This document shows positions 8,429 through 17,513 of a stretch of 64,000 bases of DNA, piece after piece (the first letter of the stretch is position 1; every line of letters begins with the position of its first letter). The stretch is taken from the NCBI RefSeq assembly GCF_004211145.1, contig NZ_SEBS01000005.1:62001-126000 (forward strand), in the 5' to 3' direction. The position numbers and the translations under genes were made by a program. A model generated the notes under the pieces. The model did no database searches, was not told the origin of the DNA, and worked only from the letters and a program-made list of their open reading frames with translations. This DNA comes from Flavobacterium sp. (lineage in GTDB: Bacteria; Bacteroidota; Bacteroidia; Flavobacteriales; Flavobacteriaceae).

Positions 8429-9905
8429 CGAGTGCGTCGGCGATTTTACGGTCGTTGGCCAATCTCGGCAATTTATTCTGTCCGCCGAGTTTCCCGATCG
8501 ACTTCATATATTCGTCGAATCCGCCTTTTCGAACTCTTGTGATGACGATCTTTCGAAGCACATTCCCCGCAATCAAGTCGTCATAATACACATTTTGTTT
8601 GCGCATCGCGTCGTCGATTTTTTGCGAGAAAGATGCGATTTCCGCTGGTTCGTTTTCAAATTCGATGAACCATTCGTGATACGGCAAACCCTCGGTAGGA
8701 TTGATTTGGGGCGCGACAGTGAATTCATTTACGCGAACGTTGGTTCCTTGCATGGCTTCCTTGAGCGCTTCCTCGACTTCCTTGCCGATCACGTGTTCGC
8801 CAAACGCCGAAATGTAATGTTTTATGCGGCCCGACACGATCACGCGGTACGGTTTTGTCGACGTAAATTGTACGGTATCGCCGATGTTATACGCCCAAAG
8901 GCCGGCATTCGACGATAAGATCAACACGTAGTTCACGCCGATTTCGACTTCCCCGATCGTGAGACGTTTGGGGTTTTCGGTAAAAAATTCGTCGGCTTTG
9001 ACGAACTCGTAGAAAATTCCGGAGTTGAGCAACAGCAACATTCCCTTTTCTTTTTGGGAATCCTGGTACGCGAAAAATCCTTCGGACGCGGGAAACAGTT
9101 CGATGCTGTCCACTTTTCGGCCGATCAGATTTTCGAATTTCGCGCGGTACGGCTCGTAATTCACGCCTCCGTAAATAAACAGGTTGAAGTTTTTGAAGAT
9201 TTCCCCGACGGGCTTTCCTCCTTTTTGCCGCAGCTTTTCAAAATACATCTGCACCCAACTCGGGATGCCTGAAATCACGGTCATGTCTTCGTTTATGGTT
9301 TCGGCCACGATCGCGTCAACTTTGGTTTCCCAGTCGTCGATGATGTTCGTTTCCCAACTCGGCATGCGGTTTCTTTGCAGATATTTCGGGACGAAGTGCG
9401 CGACGATTCCCGATAATCGCCCGAATTTGATGCCGTGTTTTTCCTCAAGTTCGGGACTTCCCTGCAGGAAAATCATTTTTCCGTTTACGAAATCGGCGTT
9501 TCGGGTTTCATGGATGTAATGCAGGATCGCGTCGCGCGCGGCTTCGATATGGAACGGCATCGATTCTCTGGTGAGCGGAATGTATTTCGCGCCCGATGTC
9601 GTGCCCGATGTTTTGGCGAAGTACAACGGTTTTCCGGGCCAAAGCACATTTTCTTTACCGTGTACGACCGCATCGACGTAGGTTTTGAGGCCTTCGTAAT
9701 CGCGGATGGGAACTTTTTGCGAAAAATCAGCGTGGTTTTTTATTTCCGAAAAGTCATGGTCGCGCCCGAATTGCGTGTCTTTCGCGGCCGCGATCAACCC
9801 GCGAAAAACCTTCTGCTGGGTTTCCACAGGATTTTGTGCCCATTTTTGGGTTTTGGCGTAGATGTAATCGGCGAAGATTTTTGCGGCGAACGATTTGAAC
9901 GACAT
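8421..9905 (-). CDS. GH3 (auxin-responsive promoter) family acyl-adenylating enzyme
   Basis: 494 residues, typical for bacterial GH3-like proteins of the ANL superfamily, which adenylate a carboxylic acid and join it to an amine or amino acid. The P-loop-like motif KTSGTTSGAKYIPLT is at about 109-123. GGVNYEP, the aromatic FPASEGFFAYQD segment and YNIGDTVQFT follow in the usual order. The plant substrate assignment does not carry over; the bacterial substrate is unknown. It lies one base downstream of SdpI and overlaps the next gene. Co-transcription with a cell-wall peptidase (M23) and secreted proteins suggests a lipid- or envelope-related acid, which is inference only. Confidence 0.88.
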   Translation of the reverse strand: MSFKSFAAKIFADYIYAKTQKWAQNPVETQQKVFRGLIAAAKDTQFGRDHDFSEIKNHADFSQKVPIRDYEGLKTYVDAVVHGKENVLWPGKPLYFAKTSGTTSGAKYIPLTRESMPFHIEAARDAILHYIHETRNADFVNGKMIFLQGSPELEEKHGIKFGRLSGIVAHFVPKYLQRNRMPSWETNIIDDWETKVDAIVAETINEDMTVISGIPSWVQMYFEKLRQKGGKPVGEIFKNFNLFIYGGVNYEPYRAKFENLIGRKVDSIELFPASEGFFAYQDSQKEKGMLLLLNSGIFYEFVKADEFFTENPKRLTIGEVEIGVNYVLILSSNAGLWAYNIGDTVQFTSTKPYRVIVSGRIKHYISAFGEHVIGKEVEEALKEAMQGTNVRVNEFTVAPQINPTEGLPYHEWFIEFENEPAEIASFSQKIDDAMRKQNVYYDDLIAGNVLRKIVITRVRKGGFDEYMKSIGKLGGQNKLPRLANDRKIADALDV

Positions 9906-9906
9906 A

Positions 9907-10254
9907 TTAATTCGGGAATTTCTTTTTGAGCGCGATTTCAGTTCGCAAAATCAAATAAAGCGTGCTGGCGAGCAACAAGACGATCGTGCCGACTGCCGAT
10001 TTCACGGGATTGATTCCAAAATAATTGCTCGCGAACGAAAAACCCAACAGGAAAATGCCTGCCTCGATCATGCGGAACGACGAGAAACGCTGCGCGAAAT
10101 CCCAATGCTTTTGTGATTTCATCGACGCCGACGTTCGGTAACCATACAATCCGTTGATCTTTTTCGGTGGAAAAGCCAACATAATTATCGAGACGATCAC
10201 GAAGATCAATCCGACGAGTAAAGCCGTGGTTTCAATAGACATGTCTTTCATCAT
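9907..10254 (-). CDS. SdpI-family small membrane protein
   Basis: 115 residues with three hydrophobic helices (about 8-28, 60-78 and 85-104). The conserved NGLYGYRTSASMKSQKHWDFAQ segment between helices 1 and 2 is characteristic of the SdpI family. In Bacillus, SdpI gives immunity to the SdpC toxin, but most Bacteroidota members have no known role. The ATG overlaps the M23 stop by 4 bases (ATGA); an internal ATG four codons later is also possible. Confidence 0.82.
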   Translation of the reverse strand: MMKDMSIETTALLVGLIFVIVSIIMLAFPPKKINGLYGYRTSASMKSQKHWDFAQRFSSFRMIEAGIFLLGFSFASNYFGINPVKSAVGTIVLLLASTLYLILRTEIALKKKFPN

Positions 10255-11117
10255 TCAAACGATATAAATTGTTCGGGATCGATCGGATAGCCGTCTTTCC
10301 ATAATTCAAAATGCAGATGCACGCCCGTGGATTCCTGACCCGACGTTCCCGCGAGCGCAATGACTTCGCCCGTTTTCACGACGTCGCCTTCAGATTTGGT
10401 GAGTTCGGCCGCGTGCTTATAGGCCGAAATGAATCCATTGTTATGGCGCACGATGATGCAGTTTCCGTTGGTCGGCGTCCAGTCGGCGAAAATCACGTTT
10501 CCGCCCAAAATGGATTTGATCGGCGTGTTTTTCGGCACCGCGACATCGACCGCGTAGTGTTTCTGGCGCGCGTTGAATTTGTCGGTCACGCTGCCTTTTA
10601 CGGGCGCGAAAAGCACGATTCCTGTTTTCGGGGTCGCTTTTTCGAACAGGTTGTATTTGTCTTCTTTGGCGACTTCGTTTCGGAGTTCGGTTTCCTCGTC
10701 AGACGCCGTCAATTTCCCGTCGGGCACTTCCAATCCGGCCGCGATTATGGAATCCTTGCTGAGTTTGGCGAAATCGAGATCGCCGGTAAGGATTCGCTTT
10801 ATCGATCGGATATAGGCTTCGTTGTTGCGCAACGCGGTTTGCAGGGAATCGGATTTGAGCGCCAATTCGGTCGCATCCCTTTTCAATTTCGACGACGCAT
10901 ACCCCGGAATATACTCGCGCAAAGGCGTAAACGCAATGATGTACGTCGTCACGAAAATGATCAGCACCGCGCCTACAGTTGCCACGACGAACACGTTCAT
11001 AAGCGTCAACCGAAGCGAAAAAATTTCCTCGAACGTGTCTTCATTCAAAATAACCAGACGGTTTTTCGTGAAGAGTTTCTTGGCGATTTTTTTTCGTTTG
11101 AGTCGTTTTGCGCACAT
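10251..11117 (-). CDS. M23-family peptidoglycan endopeptidase, membrane anchored
   Basis: 288 residues. A basic cytoplasmic N terminus is followed by one transmembrane helix (about 39-64), a periplasmic coiled-coil stretch (about 70-150) and a C-terminal M23/LytM domain. The zinc-binding motifs are HYAVD (HxxxD) and HLHFEL (HxH). HNNGFISAYKH is also typical. All metal ligands are present, so an active wall hydrolase is expected. It is first in the five-gene operon running down to 6582 and is divergent from tatA. Confidence 0.92.
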   Translation of the reverse strand: MCAKRLKRKKIAKKLFTKNRLVILNEDTFEEIFSLRLTLMNVFVVATVGAVLIIFVTTYIIAFTPLREYIPGYASSKLKRDATELALKSDSLQTALRNNEAYIRSIKRILTGDLDFAKLSKDSIIAAGLEVPDGKLTASDEETELRNEVAKEDKYNLFEKATPKTGIVLFAPVKGSVTDKFNARQKHYAVDVAVPKNTPIKSILGGNVIFADWTPTNGNCIIVRHNNGFISAYKHAAELTKSEGDVVKTGEVIALAGTSGQESTGVHLHFELWKDGYPIDPEQFISFE

Positions 11118-11134
11118 GGTTTCGCGTTATCCTA

Positions 11135-11142
11135 CAAATATA
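11135..11142 (-). promoter_or_regulatory. Bacteroidota -7 box for the M23 operon
   Basis: On the minus strand the sequence reads TATATTTG, a perfect TAnnTTTG, 18 bases before the M23 ATG. A well-spaced -33 TTTG is not evident. Confidence 0.55.
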
Positions 11143-11234
11143 GGAAATCCAAACGCGGGTTGATTCCGTAAATGACTTAGGTGGCAATCATAAATATTTG
11201 CTAATCCTTTAAATAACCCGACGCAATTTTGCGT

Positions 11235-11242
11235 TATATTTG
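11235..11242 (+). promoter_or_regulatory. Bacteroidota -7 box for tatA
   Basis: TATATTTG, a perfect TAnnTTTG, lies about 40 bases upstream of the tatA ATG. No -33 TTTG is seen at the usual 19-20-base spacing. It is divergent from the M23 promoter about 100 bases away. Confidence 0.55.
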
Positions 11243-11281
11243 CTTGATATTTTTCAATTGCTTCGGCTAAAATTATGTACC

Positions 11282-11464
11282 ATGGGAAAATTTGGAATGA
11301 CTGAATGGATCTTGATCATCGCCGTAATCTTGTTGCTCTTCGGAGGTAAAAAGATTCCGGAACTAATGAAAGGTTTGGGTTCTGGAGTTAAGGAATTCAA
11401 AAACGCGGCAAAAGACGAAAACGCTGCCGAGAAGAAAAAAGAAGAACCGAAAGACGTAATATAA
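11282..11464 (+). CDS. tatA: Twin-arginine translocase subunit TatA/TatE
   Basis: 60 residues from the ATG at 11282. It has a short periplasmic N terminus, one transmembrane helix ([20 protein letters not shown]), the conserved [16 protein letters not shown] hinge and amphipathic helix, and a charged lysine- and glutamate-rich tail. It forms the pore-like component of the Tat system, which exports folded proteins. The frame extends upstream to a TTG at 11240, but that would add residues before the canonical N terminus and overlap the promoter, so the ATG is preferred. tatC is not in the window. Confidence 0.94.
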   Translation: MGKFGMTEWILIIAVILLLFGGKKIPELMKGLGSGVKEFKNAAKDENAAEKKKEEPKDVI

Positions 11465-11485
11465 AAATCCGTCAAAAGATTTTTG

Positions 11486-11551
11486 GCCACGAAATTCACG
11501 AATATTTGCTAGGAAATTAGCGCCTGTTCGTAAATTTCGTGGCTTTCTTTT
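11486..11551. terminator. Long hairpin between tatA and tex (likely bidirectional terminator, REP-like)
   Basis: The imperfect 17-bp inverted repeat GCCACGAAATTCACGAA / TTCGTAAATTTCGTGGC, with a 24-nt loop, is followed by a TTTCTTTTTT tract. It lies between convergent tatA and tex. A similar GCCGCGAATTCGCGAA hairpin occurs at 13779-13837, so both may belong to a dispersed hairpin repeat. Confidence 0.65.
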
Positions 11552-13675
11552 TTATAATATCATCGTCAATTGGACGCGTTTGCGGTCTTCGTCGACTTCA
11601 ACGACTTTTACCTGGACATGTTGGTGTAATTTCACGACTTCGTTCACGTCCGACACGAAACCTTCCTTGAGTTGGGAAATGTGGACCAATCCGCTCTCTT
11701 TGATTCCGACGTCGACGAAACAGCCGAAATTCGTGATATTATTGACGATTCCGGGCAACACCATTCCCGATCGCAAGTCTTTAATCGATTTGACTGAACT
11801 GTCGAACTCGAAAATTTTGGCCGATTTCCTCGGATCGAGCCCAGGTTTTTCCAATTCCTTTATTATGTCTTTCAAACCCAGGATACCGACGGTTTCCGTC
11901 ACGTAATTCTCCGGTTTTATGAGCGCCGTTTTTTCCTTGTTCGCGACGAGTTCCTGCACCGATAATTTCAGGTCTTTCGCCATTTTTTCGACGATCGGAT
12001 AGCTTTCAGGATGCACGGCCGAATTGTCGAGCGGATTTTTAGCATTTGAGATCCTGATAAACGCCGCGCCTTGCTGAAACGCCTTATCGCCCAAACGCGG
12101 GACTTTTTTGAGTTCTTTTCTTTCAGTGAACGGCCCGTTTTCAGAACGATACGCGACGATATTCTCGGCAAGCTTCTCCCCGATTCCACTCACGTACGAT
12201 AGCAACGATTTACTCGCCGTATTGATGTTGATACCGACCGAATTCACGCAGCGCACCACGACCGTATCGAGTTCTTCCTTTAATTTGGTCTGGTCGACAT
12301 CGTGTTGGTATTGTCCGACGCCGATGGCTTTCGGGTCGATCTTGACGAGTTCAGCTAACGGATCCGACAGTCTTCGTCCGATGGAAACCGCGCCTCTCAC
12401 CGTTACGTCATACTTCGGGAATTCCTCACGCGCGATTTTCGACGCCGAGTATACCGACGCTCCGGCTTCGCTGACCACAAAAACCTGGATCGGTTTATCG
12501 AACGCTATTTTCTTGATGAAGAATTCGGTTTCCCTTGAAGCCGTTCCGTTTCCGATTGAGATCGCATCGATCTTGTACGCGTTTACCATCGATCGGATCT
12601 TTTTCATAGCGATTGCGTCTTCTTTTTGGGGCGCGTGAGGGAATATTGTTTCATTATACAGCAGATCACCTTTTTCATCGAGGCAGACGATCTTGCAGCC
12701 GCTTCGAAATCCGGGATCGATCGCCAAAATTCGTTTTTCACCTAAAGGCGGCGCGAGCAATAGTTGGCTCAAGTTCGTGGCGAAAACATTGATCGAATTC
12801 GCGTCGGCTTTGGCTTTGGCCTCAGATAATGCTTCGTTCGAGATTGCGGGTTCGAGCAGTCGTTTGTAACTGTCGGAAATCGCTTTTTTTAGATGACTTG
12901 AAGTATCTCGGTTGTTTTTTATCACCGAATTTTCCATCATCTCGAGAGCTTCTTCCTTTTCGATGTCGACGTTTAATTTCACGAAACCTTCGTTCTCGGC
13001 GCGTAACATCGCGAGCAGACGGTGAGACGGCGTGCGCGACAGGTTTTCGCTCCAATCGAAATACTGATTGAATTTTTGGGCGGCTTCATCATCTTTTTTG
13101 GTCTTTACGACTTTGGTCGTGATCGCGGCTTTGCGCTGGAAGATCCGACGCAGCGTTTCCCTTATGTAAATGTTCTCGCTGATCCATTCGGCGATGATGT
13201 CTCGGGCGCCTTGCAAGGCTTCGTCTTCGTTAACGACGTTTTTATTCAGGTATTTCGACGCTATGTAATCGACATCGTCCGAATTTTGCGCCATGATGAT
13301 CTTGGCCAGCGGTTCCAAACCATTTTCACGAGCAGTGTCGGCCTTGGTTTTCTTCTTTTTCTTATACGGTAAATACAAATCCTCGAGTTCGCTCAAATCG
13401 AATGAAGCTTCGATTTTTTTGGCGAGTTCGGGCGTGAGCGCATTTTGTTCGTCGATCGATTTCATGATGCTTTCCTTGCGCTTGGTGATAGTATCAAATG
13501 ATAGCATCAACTTTGCAATCTGCTCAATCACAACCTCGTCGAGATTTCCGGTCATGTCTTTCCGATAGCGCGAAATGAAGGGAATCGTACAGTCTTCGAG
13601 TAACAATTGCACCGTATTCTGGATGCTTTTTGCGGGAGCGGAAACGTGTTGGGAAATGTATTGGATGTTGGTCAT
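11552..13675 (-). CDS. Tex-family RNA-binding transcriptional accessory protein
   Basis: 707 residues with the full Tex layout: an N-terminal helical Tex region, a YqgF/RNase H-like domain starting at LAIDPGFRSGCKIV (about residue 320), a helix-hairpin-helix region (NTASKSLLSYVSGIGEKLA ... GPFTERKEL) and a C-terminal S1 RNA-binding domain (GIVNNITNFGCFVDVGIKES). Tex binds RNA and associates with transcription; its exact role in Bacteroidota is undefined. A set of 15-bp direct repeats (13679-13726) lies just upstream of the start. Confidence 0.95.
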   Translation of the reverse strand: MTNIQYISQHVSAPAKSIQNTVQLLLEDCTIPFISRYRKDMTGNLDEVVIEQIAKLMLSFDTITKRKESIMKSIDEQNALTPELAKKIEASFDLSELEDLYLPYKKKKKTKADTARENGLEPLAKIIMAQNSDDVDYIASKYLNKNVVNEDEALQGARDIIAEWISENIYIRETLRRIFQRKAAITTKVVKTKKDDEAAQKFNQYFDWSENLSRTPSHRLLAMLRAENEGFVKLNVDIEKEEALEMMENSVIKNNRDTSSHLKKAISDSYKRLLEPAISNEALSEAKAKADANSINVFATNLSQLLLAPPLGEKRILAIDPGFRSGCKIVCLDEKGDLLYNETIFPHAPQKEDAIAMKKIRSMVNAYKIDAISIGNGTASRETEFFIKKIAFDKPIQVFVVSEAGASVYSASKIAREEFPKYDVTVRGAVSIGRRLSDPLAELVKIDPKAIGVGQYQHDVDQTKLKEELDTVVVRCVNSVGININTASKSLLSYVSGIGEKLAENIVAYRSENGPFTERKELKKVPRLGDKAFQQGAAFIRISNAKNPLDNSAVHPESYPIVEKMAKDLKLSVQELVANKEKTALIKPENYVTETVGILGLKDIIKELEKPGLDPRKSAKIFEFDSSVKSIKDLRSGMVLPGIVNNITNFGCFVDVGIKESGLVHISQLKEGFVSDVNEVVKLHQHVQVKVVEVDEDRKRVQLTMIL

Positions 13676-13678
13676 TGA

Positions 13679-13726
13679 GATGATAGATAATAGACGGATA
13701 GATGATAGACGGAAAGATGATAGACG
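13679..13726 (-). repeat. Short 15-bp tandem repeats upstream of tex
   Basis: About three imperfect copies of a 15-bp unit with core GATGATAGACGGA, directly before the tex start codon. The complementary arm seen in the hairpin elements elsewhere in the window is missing, so it could be a solo arm. Confidence 0.6.
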
Positions 13727-13778
13727 ATTTCGTTTTGATGAACTCCGAATTTAAAGGCGTAAATATCGGAAAAAAGTG

Positions 13779-13846
13779 AGCCGCGAATTCGCGAATTTTG
13801 CACGTTTTTAAGAGTACAGATTCGCGAATTCGCGGCTAAAAAAATT
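13779..13846 (-). terminator. Hairpin terminator downstream of rpiB (REP-like)
   Basis: Perfect 17-bp inverted repeat AGCCGCGAATTCGCGAA (13779-13795) and its complement (13821-13837) around a 25-nt loop. On the minus strand it follows rpiB and is followed by CACTTTTTT. The arms resemble those at 11486-11543. Confidence 0.65.
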
Positions 13847-13854
13847 TTTCGGTC

Positions 13855-14286
13855 TTAGCTACAGGCTATTTTATTGACGCGTGTCGCATGTCGTCCGCCT
13901 TCGAATTCGGTAGCGAGAAAGTGTTCGACCATATCTACGGCTTGCGGAACCGACGTGAAACGCGCCGGGATCGCGATGATATTCGCATCGTTGTGACGTC
14001 GGCATAAATCGGCGATTTCCTTTGTCCAGCAAACGCCTGCGCGTACGTTTTTATGTTGATTGGCGCTCATGGCTATTCCGTTTCCGGTGCCGCAGATCAG
14101 AATTCCGAATTCGGATTTTCCTGAACTTACGTCTTCGGCTACAGGATGTCCGAAATCGGGATAATCGACACTGTCGGTCGAATCGGTTCCATAATTGGTG
14201 ACTTCATGCCCGAGCGATGTAAGTTTTTCGAGTATCGCTTTTTTGTAGTCGGGACCGGCGTGGTCGTTTCCTATCGATATTTTCAT
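13855..14286 (-). CDS. rpiB: Ribose-5-phosphate isomerase B
   Basis: 143 residues, a LacAB/RpiB sugar isomerase that interconverts ribose-5-phosphate and ribulose-5-phosphate in the pentose phosphate pathway. The N terminus ISIGNDHAG holds the conserved Asp-His. ICGTGNGIAMSANQ contains the phosphate-binding loop with the catalytic cysteine. HNDANIIAIPAR and EGGRHATRV complete the active site. It stands alone on the minus strand with its own terminator. Confidence 0.96.
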   Translation of the reverse strand: MKISIGNDHAGPDYKKAILEKLTSLGHEVTNYGTDSTDSVDYPDFGHPVAEDVSSGKSEFGILICGTGNGIAMSANQHKNVRAGVCWTKEIADLCRRHNDANIIAIPARFTSVPQAVDMVEHFLATEFEGGRHATRVNKIACS

Positions 14287-14892
14287 GGTTGTGTTTTTGC
14301 AAAGGTAGTTTTTTGTCTTTTGTTGTCTAATAGGTGAATCGTTTATTTACGCTCCATCAGTTCGGCTTGGCCTCGGGTGTTTATTTTATCGGTGACTACA
14401 TTTCGCGGAACAGATCAATTTTTGAGTATGTTTATAACGATTTGTAAGTGGTTGATTTCCAGATAACGTTAAGTTAACATTGATTGTTGAAAACATCGGA
14501 CAAGATTTTAGAAAATTATCATCGATGTAAGGAAAAAATTTCCAATCAAAAATCCAGACGTAAAATCCTAATTGAGTTCGGTCTAATTTTGGAAAAGTTT
14601 TCAATAACGAAATTGCAGATATCAACAGTTTTCGGCAAGGTGAATTTTCGACAAGATCAGTTACATTTGGATTGTCAACAGTTGTTAATCAAATCATAAA
14701 AAAGTCTAAAATCCAGCAGTTTGCATGTCGATTCCAATGTTAATAAATCGTTATAAGAAAGTAAAACGAAAGCACAAGATTACAATTCGTAAAATTATTG
14801 TAGCTATTCACACGCTATAATAACCACCATTTTTAAAATTTAAAATTCCCTTTTCTTTTTTTGTTTTTAATGAATGTTGACAACCTTTCAGT
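14287..14892. other. A+T-rich gene-free gap; weak oriC-like features
   Basis: About 600 bases with no convincing gene. Short frames on both strands have no start context, no recognisable composition and run through A+T-rich DNA. The gap separates mostly minus-strand genes on the left from mainly plus-strand genes on the right. It contains several TGTTGAAAA-, TCAACAG- and TGTTAATAA-like words (for example near 14486, 14622, 14675 and 14748) loosely resembling DnaA boxes. dnaA is not present, so origin function is only a possibility. Confidence 0.4.
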
Positions 14893-15132
14893 TTAGACGA
14901 TGCGAAGGTCGTGTCCGCCTTTGAGTTCGTCGAGGATCATGTTTACCGAATCGGCGTCGTTCGGATGGATCTTGAGTTTGATGCCGCCGAGTGCGAGCGA
15001 ATACATGGGCGCAACCGACGCCGTGGCTTCATTTTCAAAAAAGTAATTGATGCCTTCCTGTTCGAGCCTGTGCTTAAGGATTTCGATTTCGTGAGTATAT
15101 TGGAAAATGGCGATCGTGATGAAATTTACCAT
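14893..15132 (-). CDS. DUF2007-family small protein
   Basis: 79 residues, a complete ferredoxin-like small domain of the DUF2007 ('putative signal transducing protein') family: FQYTHEIEILKHRLEQEGI, then FFENE, then GGIKLKIHPNDADSVNMIL. It is cytoplasmic, with no catalytic residues known. It stands alone, divergent from rnr. Confidence 0.85.
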   Translation of the reverse strand: MVNFITIAIFQYTHEIEILKHRLEQEGINYFFENEATASVAPMYSLALGGIKLKIHPNDADSVNMILDELKGGHDLRIV

Positions 15133-15278
15133 GTGTGAAATTGCTGTTTCCTTAAAGGTACGAATGTTTTGGATTTCCCAGCTTTTATGCCAAAAAGTTA
15201 TATTTTATTTAAAACTCTGACGCTTCAAGTTTTAACAGTCGGTTATTTTGTAATTTTCAGGATTATTTTAACTGAAAA

Positions 15279-17513
15279 ATGAGCAAAAAAGCACCAAGAC
15301 CCGGAAGCAAACCAAAAGACTTTACGGGAAAAATACTCAAGATACTCGCCCGAAATTCCAATAAAGGGTTCAACCATAAGCAAATCGCGGCCATTCTCGA
15401 AGTGGACGATACCAAAAGCCGAAACGAGATCATCCGCGACTTGAAACTACTCGCGGCCCAAAAGAAAATCATCGAAAGCGAACCCGGAAAATATCTGGTC
15501 AAGGCTGTCAGCAAGGATTATTACGAAGGTAAGATCGACATGACGAGCCGCAAGACCGCGTATTTCATCTGCGAAGAGTTCGAAGAAGATGTCTTCATTC
15601 CGAACAATAACCTGAACCGCGCCCTTGACAAGGACAGAGTCCAGGTTTATGTCTATAACCGACGAAAAGGGAAGCGTCCTGAGGGCGAAGTCGTAGAAAT
15701 CCTGGAACGCCACAAGACCGATTTCGTCGGCGTGATCGACATCCAGAAAAACTTCGCGTTCGTATCGACGGCAAACCCGAAAATGTACACCGATATTTTC
15801 ATTCCGAAAGACAAGATCGGAGACGCTGAAAACGGAGACGTCGTGCTCGTAACGATCGAAGATTGGCCTAAGAAAGCCGATTCACCGTTTGGAATCGTAA
15901 CGAAAGTCCTCGGAAAACCCGGAGAACACGACACCGAGATCCATGCGATTCTAGCGGAATACGGATTGCCATATGATTTTCCTGTCGATGTCGAAGTCTA
16001 CGCCCAAAAGCTTGATACGTCGATCCATCAGGACGAAATCGACAAGCGTCGCGACATGAGAAAAACGCTTACGTTCACGATCGACCCTAAAGATGCCAAG
16101 GATTTTGACGACGCTTTGTCTTTCAAGAAACTCGACAACGGCAACTTCGAAATCGGGATCCATATCGCCGATGTTTCGCATTACGTGCAGGAAGGAACGA
16201 TCCTCGACGATGAAGCCTATAACCGCGCAACTTCAGTCTATCTCGTGGATCGCGTTGTTCCAATGTTGCCTGAGGTTTTGTCGAATTTCGCGTGTTCGCT
16301 TCGTCCGCATGAGGAAAAATATACGTTCTCGGCCGTTTTCGAGGTCGATAGCAAAGCAAACGTAATCAATCAATGGTTCGGACGCACGGTAATCTATTCA
16401 GACCAGAGATTCGCTTATGAGGAAGCGCAACATATCATCGAAACGAAATCGGCGGTAATTCCCCAGGAGATTTCGTTGACCGGAGAATCGTACGAAGCGC
16501 CCGCCGAAATCGTGGAAGCGACGTTGAAACTCGACGAACTCGCCAAGATTATGCGTCGTAAACGTCTTGCCGACGGCGCGATCTCTTTCGATAAGGTCGA
16601 AGTCAAATTCAAACTCAACGAGAATGACGAACCTGTCGGCGTGTATTTCAAGGAAGCTAAGGATTCGAACCACCTGATCGAGGAATTCATGCTTTTGGCC
16701 AACAAGAAAGTCGCGGAATTCATCGGGAAGCAAAAGAAGACGTTCGTGTACCGAATCCACGACGAACCGAATGAGGATAAGCTCATCGGACTTCAAGGCA
16801 TCATCTCGAAATTCGGTTACAGCATCGACTTCAGGAGCAAACAGCATATTTCCCAATCGCTCAATAAATTACTCACCGACGTTCAGGGAAAAAAAGAACA
16901 GAATATGGTCGATACGTTGGCCATCCGAACAATGAGCAAGGCCAAATATTCGGTGCACAATGTCGGGCATTACGGTTTGGCGTTCGATTACTATTCGCAC
17001 TTCACCTCGCCTATCCGTCGTTATCCCGATGTGATGGCGCACCGATTGTTGCAGTATTACATCGACGGAGGCAAATCGGTGAGCGAAGAAGTCTATGAGG
17101 AAAAATGCGTGCATTCGTCGAACATGGAATATTCAGCGACCCAGGCCGAACGCGATTCGGTGAAATACATGCAGGTTAAATACATGCAGGATCACAAGGA
17201 TGAGGATTTCCTCGGTGTGATTTCAGGTGTTACCGAATGGGGAATCTATGTCGAGATCGTCGACAACAAATGCGAAGGAATGTGCCGTATCCGCGAGATA
17301 AAAGACGATTATTACACGTTTGACGACAAGCAATACGCGCTCGTCGGACAGGTTTCCCACAACAAGATCCAACTCGGTGATGAAGTCTACGTGAAGGTTA
17401 AAAGCGCCGATTTGGTCAAGAAACAACTCGACTTCCATTACCTCGGGAAAAAAGAGGAATATGAAGCCGCGAAGAATCAGAATCAGGAACAACAGAAAAA
17501 CAAGAAGAAATGA
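15279..17513 (+). CDS. rnr: Ribonuclease R
   Basis: 744 residues. Processive 3'-5' exoribonuclease that degrades structured RNA. The domain order fits: an N-terminal winged helix (about 15-75), cold-shock/OB domains (about 80-235), the RNB catalytic domain with the acidic cluster TIDPKDAKDFDDAL (about 265-278) and HYGLAFDYYSHFTSPIRRYPD further on, and a C-terminal S1 domain (GVISGVTEWGIYVEI) with a lysine-rich tail. The next gene overlaps by 4 bases (ATGA). Confidence 0.96.
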   Translation: MSKKAPRPGSKPKDFTGKILKILARNSNKGFNHKQIAAILEVDDTKSRNEIIRDLKLLAAQKKIIESEPGKYLVKAVSKDYYEGKIDMTSRKTAYFICEEFEEDVFIPNNNLNRALDKDRVQVYVYNRRKGKRPEGEVVEILERHKTDFVGVIDIQKNFAFVSTANPKMYTDIFIPKDKIGDAENGDVVLVTIEDWPKKADSPFGIVTKVLGKPGEHDTEIHAILAEYGLPYDFPVDVEVYAQKLDTSIHQDEIDKRRDMRKTLTFTIDPKDAKDFDDALSFKKLDNGNFEIGIHIADVSHYVQEGTILDDEAYNRATSVYLVDRVVPMLPEVLSNFACSLRPHEEKYTFSAVFEVDSKANVINQWFGRTVIYSDQRFAYEEAQHIIETKSAVIPQEISLTGESYEAPAEIVEATLKLDELAKIMRRKRLADGAISFDKVEVKFKLNENDEPVGVYFKEAKDSNHLIEEFMLLANKKVAEFIGKQKKTFVYRIHDEPNEDKLIGLQGIISKFGYSIDFRSKQHISQSLNKLLTDVQGKKEQNMVDTLAIRTMSKAKYSVHNVGHYGLAFDYYSHFTSPIRRYPDVMAHRLLQYYIDGGKSVSEEVYEEKCVHSSNMEYSATQAERDSVKYMQVKYMQDHKDEDFLGVISGVTEWGIYVEIVDNKCEGMCRIREIKDDYYTFDDKQYALVGQVSHNKIQLGDEVYVKVKSADLVKKQLDFHYLGKKEEYEAAKNQNQEQQKNKKK

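Noticed and set aside
10311..11171. 286-codon open frame opposite the M23 peptidase
   Set aside because: Antisense shadow of a gene with complete zinc ligands; it also runs into the divergent promoter region.
14386..14699. Short frames in the A+T-rich gap
   Set aside because: Overlapping on both strands, no start context, no protein-like composition.
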